64,000 nt of DNA from VXRD01 sp965232265 (lineage in GTDB: Bacteria > Latescibacterota > UBA2968): assembly GCA_965232265.1 (NCBI GenBank), contig CBDDPH010000002.1, positions 496,001 through 560,000 on the forward strand. The letters are read 5' to 3'. Numbering within the stretch: the stretch's first letter is position 1; each line of letters opens with the position of its first letter. Below, one piece after another: positions 52,101-59,649 of the stretch. Below the pieces are notes generated by a model. That model worked only from the letters and a program-made list of their open reading frames with translations, was not told where the DNA came from and ran no database searches. A program made the translations under genes and the position numbers.

Positions 52101-55100
52101 CGCGGCGGCATTCCTCGAAGAGAGCGGATCAGTAGTCGTGGAGGATTTCCAGTTGCACAACGCGATGGTTTTCGAGGACGAAGACGAGACGGATGAAGAG
52201 GGCAGGAAGATGCAGGTCGTGCTCGACGCCTCTGAGCAGGCGTCGTCGCGCGAAGTCCAGATCTTCAGCAAGGGAAGTGAAGGGGAATGGACAGTACACG
52301 TGGAGGGTCGCGTGTCGTCAGGTGTTCCTATACCGGAAGCAGGTGAGAGGATCGATCTGGAAAGTCTCAAAGCCGATCTCTCTCCAGTAGATGTGGCGGA
52401 CTACTACCGCCACAGAGCGAGTACCGGGGTCGATCTCGGTCCATTCTTCCGCACGCTGGGGAAGGTCTGGTCCCGCCCAGGCGAGGCATTGGGCGAGGTC
52501 TCTCTGCCCGAAACCCTGACCAGACACGGGCTGGATGTCCATCCGCTCGTCCTGGACGGTTGCTTTCAGGTCGTGGGCACGGCGCGCAACATAGAGGGAA
52601 CCGAAGGCGAAACCACATATCTGCCGTTTGGCTGGGAGCGGCTGTGGCTGACGGGACGGCTACCCGATCGGGTCGTCTGTCACGTGCGCTTGAATGAGGC
52701 TTCTCAGGAAACGGACGAACCTCCGGAAGTCCTGAGCGGTGAACTGAACATCTACGATCTGAACGGCGTTCCGCTCGGTGGGTTGAGCGGGTACACGGTG
52801 AAGCGGGCGACGCAGGAGGCACTGCTCTCGGCAGTCGAAGGCGTGAAGGACCTCCTGTACGAGGTGGTGTGGCGCGAGCGCGAGCTTTCATCTGGAATAA
52901 CACCTGCGGATTTCTTCCCGGCTCCATCAACTGTCGCCGCCCGTTCGCAGTTGTTCTCCGACTATCTGATAGATGCAGGCGTCGATCCCAAAGGCAGAGA
53001 CGCCCTGCTGAAAGACCTTGAGCGGTGGTCCCGGTCCCGCGCACTCGCGACCCTGAAAGAGCTGGGTTGGCAGCGCAAGACGGGCGAGACCGTAGATCCC
53101 GAAGACTTGCGGCAACGCCTGCAAGTCACCGAGGAACACAAGCGCCTCTTCCGCCGAATGCTCGAAATGCTCGCCAAATCGGGGGTTTTGGAGGAGAAGG
53201 GCGACAACTTTGTCGTGGTCATAGGACCCGAAGATCCGCTGCCGGAAGAAATGCCGGGCGATCTTGAGGAATTCGCCTCCCGGATGACCGACCTGCACCC
53301 CCATGGCCTGACCGAGATCGGGCTGTTTCGGCGCTCTGGCCTCGCTCTGGCCGAAGTGCTTCGCGGTCGCGAAGATCCGCTGACACTTCTGTTCAGCAGC
53401 GGAGAGCCGACCGCAGCCGATCTGTATCTGAAGGCACCTGTGGCGCGAGCGGCAAACAGCCTGCTGGGCGATGCGGTGCGGGCACTCGTGGCCGCACTGC
53501 CAGACGGACGACGCCTCAGAGTCATCGAGGTCGGTGCGGGTACGGGTTCAGCGACCGCGTCCGTATTGCCAGAACTTCCGGACGGACGGTTCGACTACAT
53601 GTACACGGATATATCGGCGGGCTTCTTTGCGGAAGCCGAAGCGCGGTTCGGAGACGAGGCTATCGAGTACCGTCCGCTGGATATCGAGAAGGATCCCGTG
53701 GCACAGGGCTTTGACGCCCATAGTTATGATTTACTAATCGCGTCCAATGTGCTACACGCCACGCGATACCTGGAGGAAACACTCGCCCACTGTCGTGACC
53801 TTCTCGCCCCATCGGGGCAGTTAATCGCACTCGAGAACCTCAGTGGCCTGGGTTGGATGGATCTGACCTTCGGACAGCTGGATGGCTGGTGGCGATTTGC
53901 CGACAGCTACCGCCCGCACCACGCCCTCGCCGAGCCTCCGGTATGGCGACGAGCACTCGGCAACGTGGGCTTCGAGGAAGTAGAAGTCCTGGGCGTAGAT
54001 AAGACCGACGCCACCAGAATGCTGGATAAAGGCGTAATCGTGGCGCAGGGTCCAGCGGTGGTGACAGAGCAGGGAGGCGCGTGGGTTCTGGCGGCAGACC
54101 AGGGAAGAGTCGCAGAGGAACTCGCGGCAGAACTCGCGGCGCGAAACCAGACGGTCGTGCTGGCATGTAGCGATGGCCCGCGGGTAGAGGAAGACTCTGA
54201 AATTATCAGAAAAACCATAGATATGGCGCAGCGCGAGGCGTGGGGATCTCTCCTGAAGGAGTTGCCACACGACGTGCCACTCAGCGGCGTTGTGCATCTC
54301 GCGTCACTGGAAGGCCATGGGACAGAGGCAACGACCGGGGAAATGGCGGAGGATGTGCGGCGAGCAGGGGCGAGCGCACTCGCGCTGGTGCAGGCCGTCG
54401 CCGACTCCGATATGACACCTGAAAAGGGCGTGTGGTTTGTCACGCGCGGCGCGCAGATATTGGAGCGGGAGCGCGGTGGAGAACTCGCCGGCGCAGCACT
54501 CTGGGGCTTTGGCAAAGCGGTAGCCCGAGAAGCGGCACATCTGCAGCCGAGGATGATCGATCTGGACCCCGGAGAGATGGCACCCGACCTCGTCAATGAA
54601 CTCCTGTATCCCGATTCCGAAAATCACATCGCTTACCGCGGGGATGCCCGCCGCGTAGCCCGCCTGATTCGGATGGGCGCCGGAATGGAACGCCTGACCT
54701 TGCCGGAGGAGCCGGACTGGGTGCTGGCTCCGGATCCGGATGGCGTGTTCGAAAGACCCTATGTCCAGCCGCTACCGGCACCTTCTCTCGAACCGCGCGA
54801 AGTTCGCGTCGCAGTCGAAGCCTCCGGGCTCAACTTCTGGGATGTGTTTCGTTCACTCGGTTTTATTGAGGAGGGGAATCTGGGCAGGGAGATGTGCGGT
54901 TATATCCTCGAGGTGGGTTCCGAAGTGTCAACCGTCTCCGTCGGCGATCATGTGGTCGGATTGGGATTCGGGGCGTTCGGGGCGCAAATGGTCACGCGGG
55001 AAGAGTTGGTAGCACCTGCGCCATCGGGCTTCTCCGTCACTGGACTTGCCACAGTGCCGAGCGCGTTCGTATCCGCCGCGTTGTCTTTCGAACTCTCGGG

Positions 55101-58100
55101 ACTGGAGGCCGGCGATCGGGTACTGATTCACGCGGGTTCGGGCGGTGTGGGATTGGCAGCGATCCAATTGGTACAAGCCGCGGGCGCAGAGGTCTTTGCC
55201 ACCGCGAGCGCGCCAAAGCAGGCATATCTCCGATCACTGGACGTGGAACACATATTCGACAGCCGCCAGACAGCATTCGGGAAAGAGATCCTCGAAGCTA
55301 CGGATGGAGAGGGCATCGATGTGGTACTAAACAGCCTGACGGGAGAGGGCTTCATCGACGCGAGCCTGTCCTGCCTCAAGCACGGCGGCCGGTTCGTGGA
55401 ACTGGCCAGACGAGACATCCTGAGCGAAGAAGAGATGGCGGCTGTGCGTCCAGACGTAGCCTACGACATCCTGGAATTAGATGTTTTGAAAAAAACCGAT
55501 CCGGCGTGGGTGGGAAGAGTCCTGCGGGACGTGATGGCGCGCCTTTCGTCGGGAGAACTGAAAACAATCACCCACAGCAGGTGGCCCCTCGCCGAAGCCG
55601 GAGCCGCGCTGAGCTTCATGCGCGCCGCCCGGCACATAGGAAAGATCGTCGTAACGACACCACCAACCCTGAAGGGCAGGTTGCGACAGGACCGCACCTA
55701 TCTGGTAACGGGTGGTCTGGGTGGGATCGGATGCGCCGTAGCAGACTGGCTGGCGGATCGCGGTGCGGGCGCAATCGCGCTAAACGGGCGCCGGGCACCG
55801 GACCCCGAGGCTGAGGAGGTGATCCGCAGGCTGCGGGAACGCGGTGTGAAAGTGCAGGTAGAACTCGCAGACGTGACGGATGCCGCCGCAATAGATGAGA
55901 TGATGGCGCGGATAGATGAGACGCTACCGCCGCTCGGAGGCGTGATCCACAGCGTGGGCGTGCTGTCGGACGGCGCGCTGACCAACCAGAGTTGGGAGCG
56001 ATTCGAAACCGTGCTCTGGCCAAAGGTACTGGGCGCATGGCATCTGCACCGGGCGACTTTGGATCGCGATCTGGACATGTTTGTCCTCTTCTCGAGCCGG
56101 GTTGGCGTCATGGGCAATCCGGGCCAGGCGAACCACGCCTCAGCCAATGCATTTCTGGATCAACTCGCCGGTCACCGCCGCGCGATGGGGCTACCCGGAC
56201 AGGCCATAGCCTGGGGAGCGTGGTCGGAGATCGGCGAAGCAGCGGAACAGCGGGAGCGGATTGACCAACAGCGGTCAGCGCTTGGCGGCCGCTGGTTTAC
56301 CCCGCAACAGGGTATCCGGGCATTCGATCAACTCGTGCGTCAGGACGCCACGACTTCCGTGGTGATGTCGATGGACTGGTCAGTGTTCGAAGAGGCTGTC
56401 GAAGATCGTCCTCTCTTCCTGGAGGACTTGCTATCCGCCGATGTGGACGCCGACGCCTCGGCCTCGTCAAAGGACCTGCTTTCCCAACTGAGAGAAGCGC
56501 CTGCAGCGGCACCCGAGGACCTGCTCGTCTCCTTCCTGCAGCAGGAGGTACAGGCAGTGCTGAGGTTGCCGACAGCACCGGAACCCACAGTGGGATTTTT
56601 CGATTTGGGGATGGACTCGCTGATGGCGGTAGAGTTGCGGAATCGCCTGAACCGGGCATTTGCCGATGAGTACGTGGTCCCCAACACCGTGGTATTTGAC
56701 TACCCGGACATCGACAGTCTCGCCCGCCATCTAATCGAAGAACTCGGCGAAGTCAGCGATACGCCCACCCCTCAGCCTCAGGTGCAACCCGAGCCAGAAC
56801 CACAGCCGGAAGTGCAGCGTGAGGATGACGGTATTGCGATCGTGGGCATGGCGTGCCACTTCCCCGGCGCTCCGGATCTTTCCACCTTCTGGCACCTGCT
56901 CGAAGCAGGTGCGGACGCAGTGACCGACGGACGCCAGGATCCCGGTTCATGGAACAATCTCGCCAAAGATCTTCCACCCCATTACGCAGCTTATCGCCGG
57001 GGCGGATTTGTGGAGGGCATTGATCAATTTGACGCAAGATTCTTTCGGATTTCGCCGATTGAGGCGCGCCTGATGGATCCGCGGCAACGCATGATGCTGG
57101 AGACGACCTGGCAAGCGATTGAGGATGCGGGGATGGATCCAGACGAATTGAGAGGTAGCCGCACCGGGCTATACGCTGGCATCGCCACCAGCGAATATCG
57201 GGACCTGATGACAGCCAGCGACCACGGCATCAGTTATCTGGGCACTGCCGCGAGCATGACGGTCGGGCGAATTGCTTTTCTCCTTGGTCTGGAGGGACCG
57301 ACAATACCGGTGGAACTCAACTGCGCGTCGTCACTGGTCGCGGTACACCAGGCAGTGATGGGTTTGCGGCAGGGCGAAGTAGATATGGCTCTGGTTGGAG
57401 GGACACACGCCGTTCTGTCACCTGATTTAACCAGAGAAATGGCGGACCTGGGCATGTTGTCGCGAGAGGGGCAGGGCAGGCCCTTCGATGCCTCTGCGGA
57501 CGGCTTCACGCGCGGCGAGGGCTGTGGGATGGTCATCCTCAAACGGCTGAACGAGGCAGAAGCCGACGGCGACCGCATCTGGGGCGTGATCCGCGGGTCT
57601 GCAGTCAACCAGAACGGGGCGAGCGCGGGACCCACCGTGCCAAACGGACCAGCGCAGGAGCGGGTGATTGAAGAGGCACTATCGCGGGCGGGCGTTGCCC
57701 CATCAGAAGTAGATTATCTGGAAGCCCATGGGGGTGGGTCGGAATTGGGCGATCCCATCGAAGTGCAGGCAGCGGCTGCTGTTTACGGCAAAGGCCGCGA
57801 AGCAGACCGCCCGCTTTTGATCGGCTCAGTGAAGACCAACATCGGCCACCTGGAGCCAGCTGCCGGGGTTGCGGCTCTGATCAAGGCAGTGCTCGCCATG
57901 AAACAAGGGAAGATACCAAAGCACCTGCACTTTGAGGAACCGAGTCCGCATATAGACTGGGACCGGCTGCCAGTGCAGGTGGCTTCAGCCCTGACGGACT
58001 GGCCGCACCATCCCAATCGCCCGCCACGGGCGGGAGTCAGCGCCTTCGGGATATCGGGAACGAATGCCCATGTTGTCGTAGAGGGATATGACAGCCCGGA

Positions 58101-59172
58101 TACAACGCCTGTGGGCTCCGCACAACCCGTTTCCCTGTCGGTAGATCTCATAGGAGAGGAAGAAGCGTTTGCTCCGCGCCAGACCCGGCTCCTGCCCTTG
58201 TCGGGAAAATCCGATGAAGCTCTCCGGGATCTGACAGAACGCTATTTGTCGTGGCTCGACGAGCTTGCCTCCGAAGATGTGGACCTGCTTGCCGACATGG
58301 CGTGGACAGCGGGTGTGGGACGCAGCCATTTCGACCACCGCACGGGCATCGTATTCCAGGATATCGAATCGCTGCGAGAAAAACTACAGGCACTCGCAGA
58401 GAGACCAGAGCCGCATACAGCGACAAAGGTCGCCTTCGCGTACACCGGACAGGGCAGCGAGTGGATCGGCCTGAGTAAGGCACTCTACGAAAGCGAGCCG
58501 GTAGTCCGGGCAGTTCTGGACCGCTGCGACAAAGTACTTCGGGAAGAACGAGACACCTCCTTGCTGGACGCGATGTTCGGTCAGACCGGCGATTTATCTG
58601 ACCTGCCAGCCATCTATGCACTGGAATCCGCGCTTACGGCACTGTGGTCAAGCGTGGGGATTCAGCCCAGCGCGGTGGTCGGGCAAGGTATAGGAGAAAT
58701 TGCAGCGGCACAGGCGGCGGGTGTCTTTAGCCTGGAAGACGGATTGCGGGTTGCGCTGGAAAGGGATACGGGCAATCTGGAAGCCACCCTCACAGACGTC
58801 ACAATCGCATCGCCATCTCTGGTCCTTGTGAGCAGTGTGACAGGGGGCGTCGAAGTCCTCGACGCGGCGTATTGGCGTCGGCAAGCTCAGGAACCGGTGG
58901 CATTCGACAAATGCGCGAAGAAGTTGGCCGACCTGGGGGTCGATGTACTCATCGAGATCGGCCCGAATGCGGTGCCGGGTTCGATAGCGGGCGGCGCAAA
59001 TCCACCTGTTGTATTGTCGAGTCCGGGAAACGGCGGTTTTGTAGAAGCAGTAGCAAAGGCGTATGAAGCGGGTCTCTCGGTCTCATTTCCCGGGCTATTT
59101 GCGGGAGAAACGCGCCATCGCATCTCGCTGCCGAGCTATCCATTCCAGCGTCAGCACTATTGGATTCAATAG
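49150..59172 (+). CDS. type I polyketide synthase: KS-AT-DH-cMT-psiKR-ER-KR-ACP-KS-degenerate AT
   Basis: 3340 residues. Domains in order: KS1 (~14-440; C188, H323, H363); AT1 (~568-865; S659 in GHSIGE, AFH at 763-765, the pattern of malonyl-CoA loaders); DH (~935-1225; H966 and D1136); C-methyltransferase (~1250-1640; SAM motif EVGAGTG at 1460-1466); structural psiKR (~1650-1830); ER (~1860-2175; GSGGVG at 1996-2001); KR (~2178-2400; GGLGGIG at 2188-2194, with His at 2329 where the catalytic Tyr usually lies); ACP (S2490 in GMDSL); a Pro/Glu/Gln linker; KS2 (~2560-3000; C2725, H2860, H2900); and AT2 (3094-3340). AT2 has GQGIGE, so its nucleophile Ser is Gly3180, and about 95 residues including the AFHS region are missing. 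No thioesterase. The first seven domains match reducing, methylating iterative synthases (fungal HR-PKS; sponge-symbiont Sup type, from memory) and could make methyl-branched chains. The gene is visibly richer in G and C than its neighbours, which may point to transfer. Confidence 0.93.
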   Translation: MKPDKFFGPSVSDQPIAIIGMACRFPGAPDISAFWRLLEAGGNAVSEGVPGSGVGRWGLLFPDDTVQSEGCRFGAFVDDIDQFDDAFFRISPVEAKLLDPQQRMMLETSWEALEDAGIDPEGLRESRTGVYTGISNDEYRMLVVDSSKPAEAASCLYALSGTNLNGTSGRVSFVLGLRGPAKAVDAACASSMVSVHDAVADLQQGKADLAIAGGVQAILNGRIYELRADAMMLSPDGQCKTFDASANGYVRGEGCGVVVLKRLDEAEADSDRIWAVIRGAAVNHGGASTGLTVPNTPALEEVIETALSDAGIPPSDVDYLEAHGTGTTVGDPIEINAVANVYGKGRSSDRPLLVGSVKTNVGHLESAAGVAGVIKAALVLKWGVIPKHLHFHNPNPSLDWDSLPLRVTSSMMDLPHRPGRPRLAGVNSFGISGTNAHIVMEEYLASDGASTAVGSAKPVAISLPATLGDMPLPEQEVQPRQTRLLPLSGKSDGALRDLGGRYLSWLDEHAEEEGEAILADMAWTAGVGRSHFDHRAGIVFHDAESLREQLRDLTEADGGVASRTPTQVAFAYTGQGSQWRGMGRGLYESEPVARAVLDRCEAVLLRERGTSLLDVMFGRSGEDLGDTAWEQPALYALECALTALWSSVGIRPDVVVGHSIGELAASQAAGVFSLEDGMRFAALRGALMSQMEEGGMAAVFAPADRVAIEVETVNAASSGAGLSISGYNGNHQVVSGPIARIEEISKRFEQEGIRVRRLNTAKAFHSALVEPILDELEASLNGVAIQPPSLTVVSNLTGRAVEPGQAQDGAYWRRHAREPVAFAQGVETLSDLGVDVVLEIGPRSVLAPMAASAWPASPQTPAPVVLSSLSPPPESESDAGFVGSVAEAYQAGLPIRFAGLFAGETRRRISLPSYPFQRRHHWLEPPKRQRRSSDHPLLGARHESARGEITFETEVFPSDPSYLNDHKVFGRIVAPGALYGAMACAAAFLEESGSVVVEDFQLHNAMVFEDEDETDEEGRKMQVVLDASEQASSREVQIFSKGSEGEWTVHVEGRVSSGVPIPEAGERIDLESLKADLSPVDVADYYRHRASTGVDLGPFFRTLGKVWSRPGEALGEVSLPETLTRHGLDVHPLVLDGCFQVVGTARNIEGTEGETTYLPFGWERLWLTGRLPDRVVCHVRLNEASQETDEPPEVLSGELNIYDLNGVPLGGLSGYTVKRATQEALLSAVEGVKDLLYEVVWRERELSSGITPADFFPAPSTVAARSQLFSDYLIDAGVDPKGRDALLKDLERWSRSRALATLKELGWQRKTGETVDPEDLRQRLQVTEEHKRLFRRMLEMLAKSGVLEEKGDNFVVVIGPEDPLPEEMPGDLEEFASRMTDLHPHGLTEIGLFRRSGLALAEVLRGREDPLTLLFSSGEPTAADLYLKAPVARAANSLLGDAVRALVAALPDGRRLRVIEVGAGTGSATASVLPELPDGRFDYMYTDISAGFFAEAEARFGDEAIEYRPLDIEKDPVAQGFDAHSYDLLIASNVLHATRYLEETLAHCRDLLAPSGQLIALENLSGLGWMDLTFGQLDGWWRFADSYRPHHALAEPPVWRRALGNVGFEEVEVLGVDKTDATRMLDKGVIVAQGPAVVTEQGGAWVLAADQGRVAEELAAELAARNQTVVLACSDGPRVEEDSEIIRKTIDMAQREAWGSLLKELPHDVPLSGVVHLASLEGHGTEATTGEMAEDVRRAGASALALVQAVADSDMTPEKGVWFVTRGAQILERERGGELAGAALWGFGKAVAREAAHLQPRMIDLDPGEMAPDLVNELLYPDSENHIAYRGDARRVARLIRMGAGMERLTLPEEPDWVLAPDPDGVFERPYVQPLPAPSLEPREVRVAVEASGLNFWDVFRSLGFIEEGNLGREMCGYILEVGSEVSTVSVGDHVVGLGFGAFGAQMVTREELVAPAPSGFSVTGLATVPSAFVSAALSFELSGLEAGDRVLIHAGSGGVGLAAIQLVQAAGAEVFATASAPKQAYLRSLDVEHIFDSRQTAFGKEILEATDGEGIDVVLNSLTGEGFIDASLSCLKHGGRFVELARRDILSEEEMAAVRPDVAYDILELDVLKKTDPAWVGRVLRDVMARLSSGELKTITHSRWPLAEAGAALSFMRAARHIGKIVVTTPPTLKGRLRQDRTYLVTGGLGGIGCAVADWLADRGAGAIALNGRRAPDPEAEEVIRRLRERGVKVQVELADVTDAAAIDEMMARIDETLPPLGGVIHSVGVLSDGALTNQSWERFETVLWPKVLGAWHLHRATLDRDLDMFVLFSSRVGVMGNPGQANHASANAFLDQLAGHRRAMGLPGQAIAWGAWSEIGEAAEQRERIDQQRSALGGRWFTPQQGIRAFDQLVRQDATTSVVMSMDWSVFEEAVEDRPLFLEDLLSADVDADASASSKDLLSQLREAPAAAPEDLLVSFLQQEVQAVLRLPTAPEPTVGFFDLGMDSLMAVELRNRLNRAFADEYVVPNTVVFDYPDIDSLARHLIEELGEVSDTPTPQPQVQPEPEPQPEVQREDDGIAIVGMACHFPGAPDLSTFWHLLEAGADAVTDGRQDPGSWNNLAKDLPPHYAAYRRGGFVEGIDQFDARFFRISPIEARLMDPRQRMMLETTWQAIEDAGMDPDELRGSRTGLYAGIATSEYRDLMTASDHGISYLGTAASMTVGRIAFLLGLEGPTIPVELNCASSLVAVHQAVMGLRQGEVDMALVGGTHAVLSPDLTREMADLGMLSREGQGRPFDASADGFTRGEGCGMVILKRLNEAEADGDRIWGVIRGSAVNQNGASAGPTVPNGPAQERVIEEALSRAGVAPSEVDYLEAHGGGSELGDPIEVQAAAAVYGKGREADRPLLIGSVKTNIGHLEPAAGVAALIKAVLAMKQGKIPKHLHFEEPSPHIDWDRLPVQVASALTDWPHHPNRPPRAGVSAFGISGTNAHVVVEGYDSPDTTPVGSAQPVSLSVDLIGEEEAFAPRQTRLLPLSGKSDEALRDLTERYLSWLDELASEDVDLLADMAWTAGVGRSHFDHRTGIVFQDIESLREKLQALAERPEPHTATKVAFAYTGQGSEWIGLSKALYESEPVVRAVLDRCDKVLREERDTSLLDAMFGQTGDLSDLPAIYALESALTALWSSVGIQPSAVVGQGIGEIAAAQAAGVFSLEDGLRVALERDTGNLEATLTDVTIASPSLVLVSSVTGGVEVLDAAYWRRQAQEPVAFDKCAKKLADLGVDVLIEIGPNAVPGSIAGGANPPVVLSSPGNGGFVEAVAKAYEAGLSVSFPGLFAGETRHRISLPSYPFQRQHYWIQ

Positions 59173-59258
59173 CCAAAACGACCACAAAAAAAATTGACTT
59201 TACGCATGTCGAGCATTATCTTTTCGATTTAAACCATCTTTACGAAAGGAGCGTAACA

Positions 59259-59501
59259 ATGGCTTCAACCGCAGAACGTATCAGAAACCTCATCGCGGAA
59301 AATCTGGAAGTCGATGGACAGCCAATTGAATTGCCCGATGACCTGAACATCAGCCTCCAGGAGGCCGGAATTTCCTCTGTAGATCTCGTCGCGTTCGCGA
59401 AAGTAGTCGCACAGGAATTCAACGTTGAATTTACGCTTGAAGATTGTGGTGATGTCAAAAGCGTACAGGAACTGGTCGAGCGGCTGGACGCAGCCAGCTA
59501 A
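59259..59501 (+). CDS. free-standing acyl carrier protein
   Basis: 80 residues from the ATG at 59259 (AAAGGAG eight bases upstream); the longer frame from 59160 overlaps the synthase end and is rejected. The carrier motif reads EAGISSVDLVAF, with S40 as the likely phosphopantetheine site and Ser in place of the usual Asp before it. Acidic helices fit the ACP fold. It follows the synthase by 86 bp, and the synthase ends without a carrier for its second KS, so it may serve that domain in trans. Confidence 0.85.
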   Translation: MASTAERIRNLIAENLEVDGQPIELPDDLNISLQEAGISSVDLVAFAKVVAQEFNVEFTLEDCGDVKSVQELVERLDAAS

Positions 59502-59537
59502 AATCTTCTCCAGCCGGAGAACGTACGCTTCTTACAG

Positions 59538-59569
59538 AACAGGCCCCGGATGGAAATTCGGGGCCTGTT
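59538..59569 (+). terminator. hairpin after the PKS-ACP genes
   Basis: AACAGGCCCCG/CGGGGCCTGTT, a perfect 11-bp stem with a ten-base loop. Only a short T-rich stretch (ggttta) follows, so termination may be partial. Confidence 0.6.
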
Positions 59570-59619
59570 GGTTTATGGGGATTCGATGAAGGTTCCGCTG
59601 ACTCAACCTTTCACAGTAC

Positions 59620-59639
59620 GGGCGAAAGATTTTTCGCCC
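59620..59639. repeat. dispersed palindrome type A (copy 3)
   Basis: gggcgaaa-N4-tttcgccc ending ten bases before the ATG of the permease gene, where a ribosome-binding site would be expected and none is seen. Confidence 0.8.
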
Positions 59640-59649
59640 CTTCTTCACA

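Noticed and set aside
51927..59123. Many frames on the minus strand and in other plus frames within the PKS gene
   Set aside because: They are by-products of GC-rich codon usage; none has a family motif or ribosome-binding site.
49150..59172. Trans-AT polyketide synthase
   Set aside because: AT1 is complete with GHSIGE and AFHS, so loading in cis is expected; only AT2 is defective.
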